A DNA stretch of 34,080 nt from Bacteroidales bacterium (GCA_022777585.1 JALFFZ010000051.1:1-34080); one strand, 5' to 3'. Positions 17,904 to 26,040 are shown, counted from the stretch's first letter. Numbers and translations are program-made. Notes: generated by a model not told the origin, from the sequence alone.

Positions 17904-19271
17904 CTATTTCTTGATATTCGGTTCCTCGAGGCCATAGCCCTTGCGCCTGTCCTCGGCCTTGAGCACGAGGCTGAGCAGGAAGGCCAGCACCCCGAAGGAA
18001 GAAAAGACTATCATAGGCACGAGATAGCCGCCGGTGGACTGGCGGAGGGCGCCTATGATCTTAGGCACGAAGCAGAGACCTATGTTCTGAACCCAGAAGA
18101 TCAGACAGTAGGCGCTGCCGAGTATCTTCTCGTCTATGATTTTCGGAACCGAAGGCCAGAGAGCCGCAGGCACGAGAGAGAAGCTGACGCCAAGAGTAAC
18201 GATCAGCAGCAGGGCAAACCATTTGTACGGGAAGACAGGAAGCAGGAAGGCGAAGCTCAGGTGGCAGGCTATCATTATGACCGCACCGACCATCAGCATA
18301 GACGCACCCTTGCCGACCCTGTCGAGGAATATGCCCAGGAAAGGAGTAAGAACCATTGCCAGGATAGGGAAACAGCTGAAGAGACGTGCGGCCTCGGCAG
18401 CTTCTATCTGCAGGGTGACTTCCAGGAAATTGGTGGCATAACGCTGGAACGGGAAGATGGCGCTGTAGTAAAGCACGCAGAGCAGGGCCACGATCCAGAA
18501 CATCTTGCTCTTGAATATGGCTCCGAGGTCACTCAGGTGGAACTCCTCGTCGGAGCCATCCTCACCGCCGGAAATGCCGGCCTCGGCAAGCTGACGGTCG
18601 AACTTCCTGTCCATTATTCCGAATATGACGAAGTTGAGCAGACCTACGCAGAGCAGGGCGCCGCAGAATCCGAGCGGAGCGAGTACGGAGCCGCCGAAGG
18701 ACTTGCTGATGATGGGAGCGATCCACATCACCGCGAAGACGCCCAGACGGGCTATGGCCATCTCAAGTCCCATCGCAAGAGCCATTTCCTTGCCCTTGAA
18801 CCACTTGGCAAGCACCTTGGACACATTGGTGCCCTCCATCTCACAGCCGCAGCCGAAAATCATAAAGCCCAGCGAGGCCATCTTGGCGCTTGCAGGCATC
18901 TCCACCCACCAGCTGTCGAGCCAGCCGGCAAAGGCCGTTGCCTGGAACCACTCGCTGATGCCCACGAACTTGATGGCGGCGCCCAGCACCATCAGACCGG
19001 CTGAAAGCACGCCGGAGAAACGGACTCCGAGCTTGTCGAGTATGACGCCCGCAATGATCAGGAAACCGCAGACATTGAGTATGTACTCGGAAGCGGCATA
19101 AGTGCCGAAGACACTGCTGTTCCAGTGGAGATTGCCCTCCACCAGGGACATGAGCGGGGACATAACATCGACGAACATGTAGGCGAAGAACATTGTCAAA
19201 GCCACGAGCAGGAGCACGCTGAACCTTGCAAAGGCGCTGTCGTTCATCAGTTTTTGAACTTTCTCTTTCAT
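17904..19271 (-). CDS. MFS transporter, MFSD1-like (copy 2, tandem paralogue)
   Basis: 455 aa; FGCGCEMEGTNVSKVLAKWFKGKEMALAMGLEMAIARLG; FLGIFLDRVGKGASM; AALWPSVPKIIDEKILGSAYCLIFWVQNIGLCFVPKIIG; collinear with copy 1. Confidence 0.88.
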   Translation of the reverse strand: MKEKVQKLMNDSAFARFSVLLLVALTMFFAYMFVDVMSPLMSLVEGNLHWNSSVFGTYAASEYILNVCGFLIIAGVILDKLGVRFSGVLSAGLMVLGAAIKFVGISEWFQATAFAGWLDSWWVEMPASAKMASLGFMIFGCGCEMEGTNVSKVLAKWFKGKEMALAMGLEMAIARLGVFAVMWIAPIISKSFGGSVLAPLGFCGALLCVGLLNFVIFGIMDRKFDRQLAEAGISGGEDGSDEEFHLSDLGAIFKSKMFWIVALLCVLYYSAIFPFQRYATNFLEVTLQIEAAEAARLFSCFPILAMVLTPFLGIFLDRVGKGASMLMVGAVIMIACHLSFAFLLPVFPYKWFALLLIVTLGVSFSLVPAALWPSVPKIIDEKILGSAYCLIFWVQNIGLCFVPKIIGALRQSTGGYLVPMIVFSSFGVLAFLLSLVLKAEDRRKGYGLEEPNIKK

Positions 19272-19308
19272 TTTATATTCTTTTATGGTTATCCGGGTCA
19301 GGAAGTTG

Positions 19309-19316
19309 CAAAATTA
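19309..19316 (-). promoter_or_regulatory. Putative -7 element (TAATTTTG) for the MFS gene pair
   Basis: Minus strand reads TAATTTTG, matching TAnnTTTG, ~38 nt upstream of the MFS ATG at 19271; weak -33. Confidence 0.4.
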
Positions 19317-19337
19317 GTGTTTTTCCTAAAAACTGCC

Positions 19338-19345
19338 TACCTTTG
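19338..19345 (+). promoter_or_regulatory. Putative -7 element (TACCTTTG) for dxs
   Basis: TACCTTTG matches TAnnTTTG and ends 7 nt before the dxs ATG at 19353; implies a very short or absent 5' UTR. Confidence 0.5.
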
Positions 19346-19352
19346 ACGGGTT

Positions 19353-21215
19353 ATGTCGAAATATCTGGACAAAATAGACTCTCCCGAAGACCTCCGCCGG
19401 CTCGACGAAGGCCAGCTGCAGGAACTCTGCGGCGAAATCAGGGAATATATGATCGGTTGCTGCGCCACCAACCCGGGCCACATAGGTTCGAGTCTCGGCG
19501 CGGTGGAGCTGATTGTAGGCATACACAAGGTGTTCAACACCCCTGACGACAAGGTCGTATTCGATGTCAGCCACCAGTCCTATGCCCACAAGATACTGAC
19601 CGGCAGGCGCGAAGCCTTCCGCAACAAAAGGCGCCTGGGAGGCATCAGCGGCTTCACCCGCATAGACGAAAGCCCCTACGACGCCTTCGGGGCCGGCCAC
19701 TCCTCGACCTCCATATCCGCCGCTCTCGGACTGGCCAGGGCCGCAAAGATGCAGGGCCGCGACGAAAAGGTGATCGCCCTCATAGGAGACGGCGCCCTCA
19801 CCGGAGGCCTGGCATACGAGGGACTGAACAATGCCGGCGGCAGCGACACCGACCTGCTGGTCATACTCAACGACAACAACATATCCATAGACAGGAATAC
19901 GGGGTCGATGCACGACTACCTGCTCCGCATCACCACCCATCCCAAATACAACAAACTCAAGGACAGGGTGTGGAACCGCATGGGAGACAGCCGCATCAGA
20001 CGCAGCATCCAGCGTATGGTGGTGCGTATGAAATCCAACATCGTCAGCTCCTCCGGCGGCGACCTCTTCGAGGCGATGGGCTTCCGTTATTTCGGACCAA
20101 TAGACGGCAACGACATCGCCCAGGTGACCGAAACCCTGGAGAGACTCAAAGGCATACGCGGCCCGAAGATACTCCACGCCATCACCACAAAGGGGAAGGG
20201 CTTCGCACCCGCCGAAGAGGATCAGACCACATGGCACGCCCCGGGAATGTTCGACCCGCACAGCGGCGAACGCATCAAGGGCGGGAATGCCGGCATCAGC
20301 CGCTACCAGGACGTGTTCGGGGAAGTGCTGCTGACACTCTCCCGCAAGGATCCGAGGGTGGTCGGAGTGACGCCTGCAATGGCATCCGGCTGCGGAATGA
20401 ACCTGCTGGCCCGCGAAATGCCGGAGCGGTTCTTCGACGTGGGCATAGCCGAGAGCCACGCCGTGACCTTCTCGGCCGGCCTCGCCGCCGGTGGCATGAG
20501 GCCATTCTGCAACATCTACTCCTCTTTCTCGCAGCGCGCCTACGACCAGATCATACATGACGTGGCCCTGCAGAAGCTGCCAGTTGTGCTCTGTTTCGAC
20601 AGGGCCGGCCTGGTAGGGGAAGACGGCGCAACCCACCACGGCTGCTTCGACATGGCCGCCTACCGCAGCATACCGGGCGTAGTGATTGCCGCCCCTTCGA
20701 ACGAACTGGAACTGAAGAATATGATGTACTCCGCACTGCAGGAGGAATGCGGCCCTTATATAATAAGGTATCCGCGCGGATACGGCAAAGGCGTGCAGTG
20801 GCGCGAGACGGAGTTCTCGCATCTGGAGCCCGGCAAGGGCAAACGCCTGCTCGAAGGACGCCGTGCGGCCATACTCGTCGCAGGTCCCTTCCTCGACGAG
20901 GCGGCTGCGGCTGCAGATATGCTTGGCGGAGACATAGCCGTATATAACCTTCGCTTCATAAAGCCACTCGACAGGGAACTGGTGATGGAGGCCGCCGCCA
21001 CCGGGCATATAGTGACGGTAGAGGACGGCTGCGTCAAGGGTGGCGTACACGGCGCGGTGTGCGAACTGCTCGCGGAAGAAGGGATATGCTGCAGGATGGC
21101 GCAGGTAGGCATACCCGACAGATGGATTGAACACGGCAGCCAGGCCGAGCTGCGGCAGCTCTGCGGACTGGACGCAAAAGGCATAGCCTCGGCCCTGGAA
21201 AGCATTTTGATTTGA
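19353..21215 (+). CDS. dxs: 1-deoxy-D-xylulose-5-phosphate synthase
   Basis: 620 aa; GHIGSSLGAVELIVGIHKVFNTPDDKVVFDVSHQSYAHKILTGRREAF, YDAFGAGHSSTSISAALGLA, ALIGDGALTGGLAYEGLNNAG, LVILNDNNISI, HAITTKGKGFAPAEE, FDVGIAESHAVTFSAGLAAGG, VLCFDRAGLVGEDGATHHGCFDMAAYRSIP. Confidence 0.92.
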   Translation: MSKYLDKIDSPEDLRRLDEGQLQELCGEIREYMIGCCATNPGHIGSSLGAVELIVGIHKVFNTPDDKVVFDVSHQSYAHKILTGRREAFRNKRRLGGISGFTRIDESPYDAFGAGHSSTSISAALGLARAAKMQGRDEKVIALIGDGALTGGLAYEGLNNAGGSDTDLLVILNDNNISIDRNTGSMHDYLLRITTHPKYNKLKDRVWNRMGDSRIRRSIQRMVVRMKSNIVSSSGGDLFEAMGFRYFGPIDGNDIAQVTETLERLKGIRGPKILHAITTKGKGFAPAEEDQTTWHAPGMFDPHSGERIKGGNAGISRYQDVFGEVLLTLSRKDPRVVGVTPAMASGCGMNLLAREMPERFFDVGIAESHAVTFSAGLAAGGMRPFCNIYSSFSQRAYDQIIHDVALQKLPVVLCFDRAGLVGEDGATHHGCFDMAAYRSIPGVVIAAPSNELELKNMMYSALQEECGPYIIRYPRGYGKGVQWRETEFSHLEPGKGKRLLEGRRAAILVAGPFLDEAAAAADMLGGDIAVYNLRFIKPLDRELVMEAAATGHIVTVEDGCVKGGVHGAVCELLAEEGICCRMAQVGIPDRWIEHGSQAELRQLCGLDAKGIASALESILI

Positions 21216-21230
21216 AAAAAAATGAAAATA

Positions 21231-21261
21231 TTTGGAGAATCAGAATTTATATCTATCTTTG
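21231..21261 (+). promoter_or_regulatory. Housekeeping Bacteroidetes promoter for the tRNA-tuf operon
   Basis: TTTG (21231-21234), 19 nt, TATCTTTG (21254-21261): close match to the TTTG-N19-21-TAnnTTTG consensus, ~45 nt upstream of the first tRNA. Confidence 0.8.
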
Positions 21262-21306
21262 CAATCCCAAACCGAGAGGCGACTGCCACGGAGGGACGGG
21301 AGAACT

Positions 21307-21380
21307 GCCGATATAGCTCAGTTGGCCAGAGCACGTGATTTGTAATCTCGGGGTCGTGGGTTCGACTCCCTCTATCGGCT
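21307..21380 (+). tRNA. tRNA-Thr(TGT)
   Basis: GCCGATA...TATCGGC acceptor stem, anticodon loop TTTGTAA, T arm GTGGGTTCGACTCCC; no encoded CCA. Confidence 0.95.
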
Positions 21381-21417
21381 CGAAAGAAAGATTATTGAAA
21401 TTTTGATTTATATAAAT

Positions 21418-21500
21418 GGGCAGATACCAGAGTGGCCAAATGGGGCAGACTGTAAATCTGCTGGCTTACGCCTACGGTGGTTCGAATCCATCTCTGCCCA
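21418..21500 (+). tRNA. tRNA-Tyr(GTA)
   Basis: GGGCAGA...TCTGCCC acceptor stem, anticodon stem-loop CAGACTGTAAATCTG, long variable arm (class II), T arm GGTGGTTCGAATCCATC. Confidence 0.95.
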
Positions 21501-21508
21501 CACAAATT

Positions 21509-21581
21509 GCGGAAGTAGCTCAGTTGGTAGAGCATCAGCCTTCCAAGCTGAGGGTCGCGGGTTCGAACCTCGTCTTCCGCT
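21509..21581 (+). tRNA. tRNA-Gly(TCC)
   Basis: GCGGAAG...CTTCCGC acceptor stem, anticodon stem-loop CAGCCTTCCAAGCTG, T loop TTCGAAC. Confidence 0.95.
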
Positions 21582-21591
21582 CCAGTTAAAG

Positions 21592-21663
21592 GCCAGTGTA
21601 GCTCAGGGGTAGAGCGCTTCCTTGGTAAGGAAGAGGTCGTGAGTTCAATTCTCACCACCGGCT
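21592..21663 (+). tRNA. tRNA-Thr(GGT)
   Basis: GCCAGTG...CACCGGC acceptor stem (A4.C69 mismatch), anticodon stem-loop CTTCCTTGGTAAGGAAG, T arm GTGAGTTCAATTCTCAC. Confidence 0.93.
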
Positions 21664-21700
21664 CAACTTTTTTGTATATACAACATAAACAAATAAGATT

Positions 21701-22888
21701 ATGGCTAAAGAAACCTTTAAAAGAGACAAGCCGCACGTTAACATCGGTACTATCGGCCACGTTGACCACGGCAAAACCACCCTTACCGCTGCCATTACTA
21801 CCGTTCTGGCAAAGAGAGGTCTGTCAGAGGTTAAGTCCTTCGACCAGATCGACAACGCACCTGAGGAGAAGGAGCGCGGTATAACCATCAACACCGCTCA
21901 CGTTGAGTATCAGACCGAGAAGCGTCACTACGCTCACGTTGACTGCCCGGGCCACGCCGACTATGTGAAGAACATGGTTACCGGTGCCGCTCAGATGGAT
22001 GGTGCCATCCTCGTAGTTGCTGCAACTGACGGTCCTATGCCTCAGACCCGCGAGCACATCCTCCTCGCCCGCCAGGTGAACGTTCCTAGAATCGTTGTGT
22101 TCCTGAACAAGGTGGACATCGTTGACGACCCTGAGATGATCGACCTCGTAGAGATGGAGGTTCGCGACCTTCTTTCCTTCTACAACTTCGACGGTGACAA
22201 CGCTCCTGTTATCCGTGGTTCCGCACTCGGCGCCCTCAACGGCGACCCTCAGTACGAGGAGAAGGTTATGGAACTCATGAACGCAGTTGACGAGTACATT
22301 CCGCTTCCTCCACGTGACAACGAGAAGCCATTCCTTATGCCTATCGAGGACATCTTCTCCATCACCGGTCGTGGTACTGTTGCTACCGGCCGTATCGAGA
22401 CTGGTGTCGTTCGCGTCGGTGACGCAGTCGAGATCGTAGGTCTCGGTGAGGAGCCTAAGAACTCCGTAGTTACCGGTGTCGAGATGTTCCGCAAGATCCT
22501 CGACGAGGGTGAGGCAGGTGACAACGTAGGTATCCTCCTCCGCGGTATCGACAAGAAGGAGATCAAGCGTGGTCAGGTTCTCGCTCACCCGGGCGTTATT
22601 CACCCACACGAGAAATTCCAGGCTGAGATCTACGTTCTTAAGAAAGACGAGGGTGGCCGTCACACTCCTTTCAAGAACCACTATCGTCCTCAGTTCTTCA
22701 TCCGTACTCTCGACATCACCGGAGAGATCACTCTTCCAGAGGGAGTAGAGATGGTAATGCCTGGCGATAACGTAACCATCACCGTAGAGCTCATCTACCC
22801 TGTAGCTCTCAACGAGGGTCTCCGTTTCGCAATCCGCGAGGGTGGCCGCACCGTAGGTGCCGGACAGGTAACCAAGGTACTTGACTAA
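21701..22888 (+). CDS. tuf: Translation elongation factor Tu
   Basis: 395 aa; [37 protein letters not shown]...[46 protein letters not shown]. Confidence 0.99.
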   Translation: MAKETFKRDKPHVNIGTIGHVDHGKTTLTAAITTVLAKRGLSEVKSFDQIDNAPEEKERGITINTAHVEYQTEKRHYAHVDCPGHADYVKNMVTGAAQMDGAILVVAATDGPMPQTREHILLARQVNVPRIVVFLNKVDIVDDPEMIDLVEMEVRDLLSFYNFDGDNAPVIRGSALGALNGDPQYEEKVMELMNAVDEYIPLPPRDNEKPFLMPIEDIFSITGRGTVATGRIETGVVRVGDAVEIVGLGEEPKNSVVTGVEMFRKILDEGEAGDNVGILLRGIDKKEIKRGQVLAHPGVIHPHEKFQAEIYVLKKDEGGRHTPFKNHYRPQFFIRTLDITGEITLPEGVEMVMPGDNVTITVELIYPVALNEGLRFAIREGGRTVGAGQVTKVLD

Positions 22889-22906
22889 TCAAGCATCCGC
22901 ATAACG

Positions 22907-22934
22907 GAGGGTGCCCGAGTGGCACCCTCTTTTT
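22907..22934 (+). terminator. Intrinsic-terminator-like hairpin between tuf and tRNA-Trp
   Basis: GAGGGTGCC-CGAGT-GGCACCCTC followed by TTTTT; perfect 9-bp GC-rich stem; the U tract ends directly at the tRNA-Trp 5' end. Confidence 0.85.
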
Positions 22935-23005
22935 AGGGGAATAGAACAAGGGTAGTTCAGCGGTCTCCAAAACCGTCGATGTGGGTTCGAATCCTGCTTC
23001 CCCTG
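22935..23005 (+). tRNA. tRNA-Trp(CCA)
   Basis: AGGGGAA...TTCCCCT acceptor stem, anticodon loop CTCCAAA, T arm GTGGGTTCGAATCCTGC. Confidence 0.94.
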
Positions 23006-23088
23006 CAAAATATCAAAGGTTACGATTTGATAATGTTGAACAGATGCCGCCAACCGCTTCCACCCGGCGACATCCATTGACAGTAAAG

Positions 23089-23283
23089 ATGGGAAAATTC
23101 ATTAACTACCTCAAAGGGTCTTACACCGAACTGACCAAGAAGGTCACCTGGCCTGCTTGGAGCAAGCTTCAGAGTTCCGCCATCCTCGTGATGGTGACCT
23201 CGCTGATACTTGCCGTCGTCATCTTCGGCATCGACTTCGCATTCCAGAAATTGATGGAAGGAATTTACTCTCTTCATTTTTAA
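23089..23283 (+). CDS. secE: Preprotein translocase subunit SecE
   Basis: MGKFINYLKGSYTELTKKVTWPAWSKLQSSAILVMVTSLILAVVIFGIDFAFQKLMEGIYSLHF (64 aa), single TM; located between tRNA-Trp and nusG. Confidence 0.95.
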   Translation: MGKFINYLKGSYTELTKKVTWPAWSKLQSSAILVMVTSLILAVVIFGIDFAFQKLMEGIYSLHF

Positions 23284-23298
23284 CAGCTATACCGTACT

Positions 23299-23853
23299 AT
23301 GAGCGAAAGCAACAAGAAATGGTATGTACTTCGGGCTGCTGGTGGAAAGGAGAAAAAAGCCAAAGAGTATCTTGAGAAGGAAATAGAGCGCTACAAGCTC
23401 CAGGACTTCGTCGATCAGGTACTCGTCCCAACCGAGAAAGTTTTCAGGATACAGAACGGCAAGAGGGTCTGCTCAGAGCGTCTCTTCTACCCGGGCTATG
23501 TCCTCATCCAGGCTGAGATGACAGGCGAACTCCAGTACATCATACGCAACGAAGTGCCTCACATGTCAGGATTCCTGACTGAAGGCAAGAGCAGCCGTGC
23601 ACCGCTCGCGATGCGCGATGAAGAAGTCAAGAGATTCCTCGGTGAACAGGACGAAAAGACTGAGGCTGACGGCACCACCCTCATCGACTACCAGGTCGGC
23701 GAGGCCGTGAAGATCACCGACGGTCCTTTCAACGGGTTCAGCGGCACAGTGGAGGAGGTCATCGAAGACAGGAGCAAGCTCAAGGTGGTCGTTATGATCT
23801 TCGGTCGCAAGACGATCCTCGAACTCAACTTTACACAAGTAACAAAAGAATAG
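23299..23853 (+). CDS. nusG: Transcription termination/antitermination protein NusG
   Basis: 184 aa; KKWYVLRAAGGKEKKAKEYLEKEIER...LFYPGYVLIQAEM...YQVGEAVKITDGPFNGFSGTVEEVIEDRSKLKVVVMIFGRKTILELNFTQV (KOW). Confidence 0.98.
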   Translation: MSESNKKWYVLRAAGGKEKKAKEYLEKEIERYKLQDFVDQVLVPTEKVFRIQNGKRVCSERLFYPGYVLIQAEMTGELQYIIRNEVPHMSGFLTEGKSSRAPLAMRDEEVKRFLGEQDEKTEADGTTLIDYQVGEAVKITDGPFNGFSGTVEEVIEDRSKLKVVVMIFGRKTILELNFTQVTKE

Positions 23854-23856
23854 AAA

Positions 23857-24300
23857 ATGGCAAAAGAAGTAACTGGATTCATTAAACTCCAGATCAAAGG
23901 TGGCGCAGCCAATCCGGCACCTCCAGTAGGTCCAGCCCTCGGTTCGAAGGGTCTGAACATAATGGACTTCTGCAAGCAGTTCAATGCCCGCACTCAGGAG
24001 AGCGCCGGCAAAGTGCTTCCGGTAGTAATCACCGTATTCAACGACAAGTCCTTTACCTTCGAGGTGAAGCAGCCGCCTGTAGCGGTTCAGCTCAAAGAGG
24101 CAGCAAAGATCAGCTCCGGATCTGCAGAGCCTAACAGAAAGAAGGTGGCCACCATCACCTGGGACCAGGTGAAGACCATCGCACAGACCAAGATGCCGGA
24201 CCTCAACTGCTTCACCCTGAAGTCAGCTATGAGCATGGTAGCCGGCACCGCAAGAAGTATGGGTATCAAAGTCGAAGGCCCTATGCCTGAAGACATCTAA
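23857..24300 (+). CDS. rplK: 50S ribosomal protein L11
   Basis: 147 aa; [38 protein letters not shown]. Confidence 0.99.
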   Translation: MAKEVTGFIKLQIKGGAANPAPPVGPALGSKGLNIMDFCKQFNARTQESAGKVLPVVITVFNDKSFTFEVKQPPVAVQLKEAAKISSGSAEPNRKKVATITWDQVKTIAQTKMPDLNCFTLKSAMSMVAGTARSMGIKVEGPMPEDI

Positions 24301-24315
24301 AATTCACAGGAACCA

Positions 24316-25011
24316 ATGAGCAAACTTACAAAGAATCAGAAAGCTGCCATAGCCAAGATAGAGGCCGGCAAGCTCTACACACTCGCTGAGGCTTGTGAAC
24401 TCGTGAAGGAAGTGACCTTCACCAAATTTGATGCCTCCGTTGAGGTTCACATCAACCTCGGCGTCGATCCACGCAAGGCAAACCAGATGGTACGTGGCGT
24501 CGTAACCCTTCCTAACGGAACCGGAAAGACCGTACGCGTGCTCGTTCTCTGCACTCCTGACAAGGAGACCGAGGCAAAGGAAGCCGGTGCAGACTATGTT
24601 GGTCTGGACGAGTACATCGACAAGATCAAGGGTGGATGGACTGACGTTGACGTCATCATCTGTACCCCTTCAGTAATGGCCAAGGTCGGCGCAATAGGCC
24701 GTATCCTCGGTCCTCGCGGACTCATGCCGAACCCTAAGACCGGCACCGTGACTATGGAAATCGCAAAGGCCGTAAAGGACGTAAAGGCTGGTAAGATCGA
24801 CTTCAAGGTTGACAAGACCGGTATCGTTCACGCTGCCGTAGGCAAGGCATCCTTCACTCCTGAGCAGATCAGGGAGAACGCCCAGGCACTCATATCCGAG
24901 GTTATCAAGCTCAAACCGCAGAACCTCAAGGGTACCTACCTCCAGGGTGCATCCATCTGCACTACCATGAGCCCGGGAATCACTCTCGACGTTAAGTCCA
25001 TCGCTGAATAA
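24316..25011 (+). CDS. rplA: 50S ribosomal protein L1
   Basis: 231 aa; [40 protein letters not shown]...[19 protein letters not shown]. Confidence 0.99.
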   Translation: MSKLTKNQKAAIAKIEAGKLYTLAEACELVKEVTFTKFDASVEVHINLGVDPRKANQMVRGVVTLPNGTGKTVRVLVLCTPDKETEAKEAGADYVGLDEYIDKIKGGWTDVDVIICTPSVMAKVGAIGRILGPRGLMPNPKTGTVTMEIAKAVKDVKAGKIDFKVDKTGIVHAAVGKASFTPEQIRENAQALISEVIKLKPQNLKGTYLQGASICTTMSPGITLDVKSIAE

Positions 25012-25025
25012 AAAAGTTCAATGCT

Positions 25026-25532
25026 ATGAGAAAAGAAGAAAAAGCCCAGATAATTGAATCGATTTCAGCGCAGCTTCAGGAGACTCCTAATTTCTATGTC
25101 ACCGACATCTCCGGACTTAACGCTGAACAGACCTCAAAGCTCCGTCGCGCATGCTTTGAGAGCGGCATAATCCTCAATGTAGTCAAGAACACCCTTTTCG
25201 CAAAGGTTGTCGAGGCTGCAGGCAACGAAGAGCTCAGCAAGATTCTTCCTGCCCTTGAGGGCCCTACCGCCATCATGTACACCACTGTAGCCAACGCTCC
25301 TGCCAAACTTATCAAGAAGTTCAACGCAGACGGACTGGAGAAGCCGGTCCTCAAGGCTGCATACCTCGTCGAGAGCGGCGCATACGTAGGTGCCGACCAG
25401 CTCGATACTCTCGCAAACATCAAGTCTCGCGAGGAGATGATCGCCGACATCGTTCTCATGCTCCAGCAGGCTGCAGGTCAGAAGATCGCAGGCCTCCTGA
25501 AGACCATGGAAGAGAAGAAGGCAGAAGAATAA
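25026..25532 (+). CDS. rplJ: 50S ribosomal protein L10
   Basis: 168 aa; L10 family (FYVTDISGLNAEQTSKLRRACFESGIILNVVKNTLFAKV); between rplA and rplL. Confidence 0.98.
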   Translation: MRKEEKAQIIESISAQLQETPNFYVTDISGLNAEQTSKLRRACFESGIILNVVKNTLFAKVVEAAGNEELSKILPALEGPTAIMYTTVANAPAKLIKKFNADGLEKPVLKAAYLVESGAYVGADQLDTLANIKSREEMIADIVLMLQQAAGQKIAGLLKTMEEKKAEE

Positions 25533-25571
25533 CATTTAGCGCAAAAACAATCTTTAAAAACAATAACAATT

Positions 25572-25943
25572 ATGGCAGACATCAAAGTTCTTGCAGAAGA
25601 GTTGGTTAACCTTACTGTAAAGGAAGTTCAGGAACTCGCACAGGTACTCAAGGAAGAGTACGGCATCGAGCCTGCAGTCGCACAGGTAGCCGTTGCAGGT
25701 CCTGCAGCTGCTGCAGCTGAGGCTGAGCAGACCGAATTCAACGTAATCCTCAAGTCAGCCGGCCAGGCTAAGCTCCAGGTTGTAAAGGCTGTCAAGGAAG
25801 CTACCGGTCTCGGACTGAAAGAGGCTAAGGAGATGGTTGACAAGGCTCCTGACGCCGTTCTCAAGGAGAAGGTTTCCAAGGCTGAGGCAGAGGCACTCAA
25901 GGCTGCTCTCGAAGAAGCTGGTGCTGAGGTCGAGATTAAATAA
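25572..25943 (+). CDS. rplL: 50S ribosomal protein L7/L12
   Basis: 123 aa; Ala-rich hinge and ...[69 protein letters not shown]. Confidence 0.99.
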   Translation: MADIKVLAEELVNLTVKEVQELAQVLKEEYGIEPAVAQVAVAGPAAAAAEAEQTEFNVILKSAGQAKLQVVKAVKEATGLGLKEAKEMVDKAPDAVLKEKVSKAEAEALKAALEEAGAEVEIK

Positions 25944-25972
25944 CTTGACCGTCCCCTCAGGGAGATTTTACC

Positions 25973-26007
25973 AGGTTTAGGGCCGAAACAGGCTCTAAAC
26001 CTTTTTT
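25973..26007 (+). terminator. Intrinsic terminator/attenuator between rplL and rpoB
   Basis: AGGTTTAGGGCC-GAAACA-GGCTCTAAACCT followed by a T run to 26007; 12-bp stem with one G.U pair. Confidence 0.85.
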
Positions 26008-26040
26008 CCGTAATTATTTTTCACTATATAAAGGCAGAAA

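Noticed and set aside
19326-21134. 602-aa minus-strand ORF covering almost all of dxs
   Set aside because: Antisense shadow ORF of a high-GC gene; dxs on the plus strand has full family motifs and the antisense product is His/Ala/Val-rich with no recognisable domain.
21392-21769. 125-aa minus ORF and 69-aa plus ORF (21403-21612) across the tRNA cluster
   Set aside because: Classic spurious proteins from tRNA genes (RTRDPQLGRLMLYQLSY; SSSVGRASAFQAEGRGFEPRLPLQ).
21824-22681. 285-aa minus-strand ORF opposite tuf
   Set aside because: Shadow ORF created by strong tuf codon bias.
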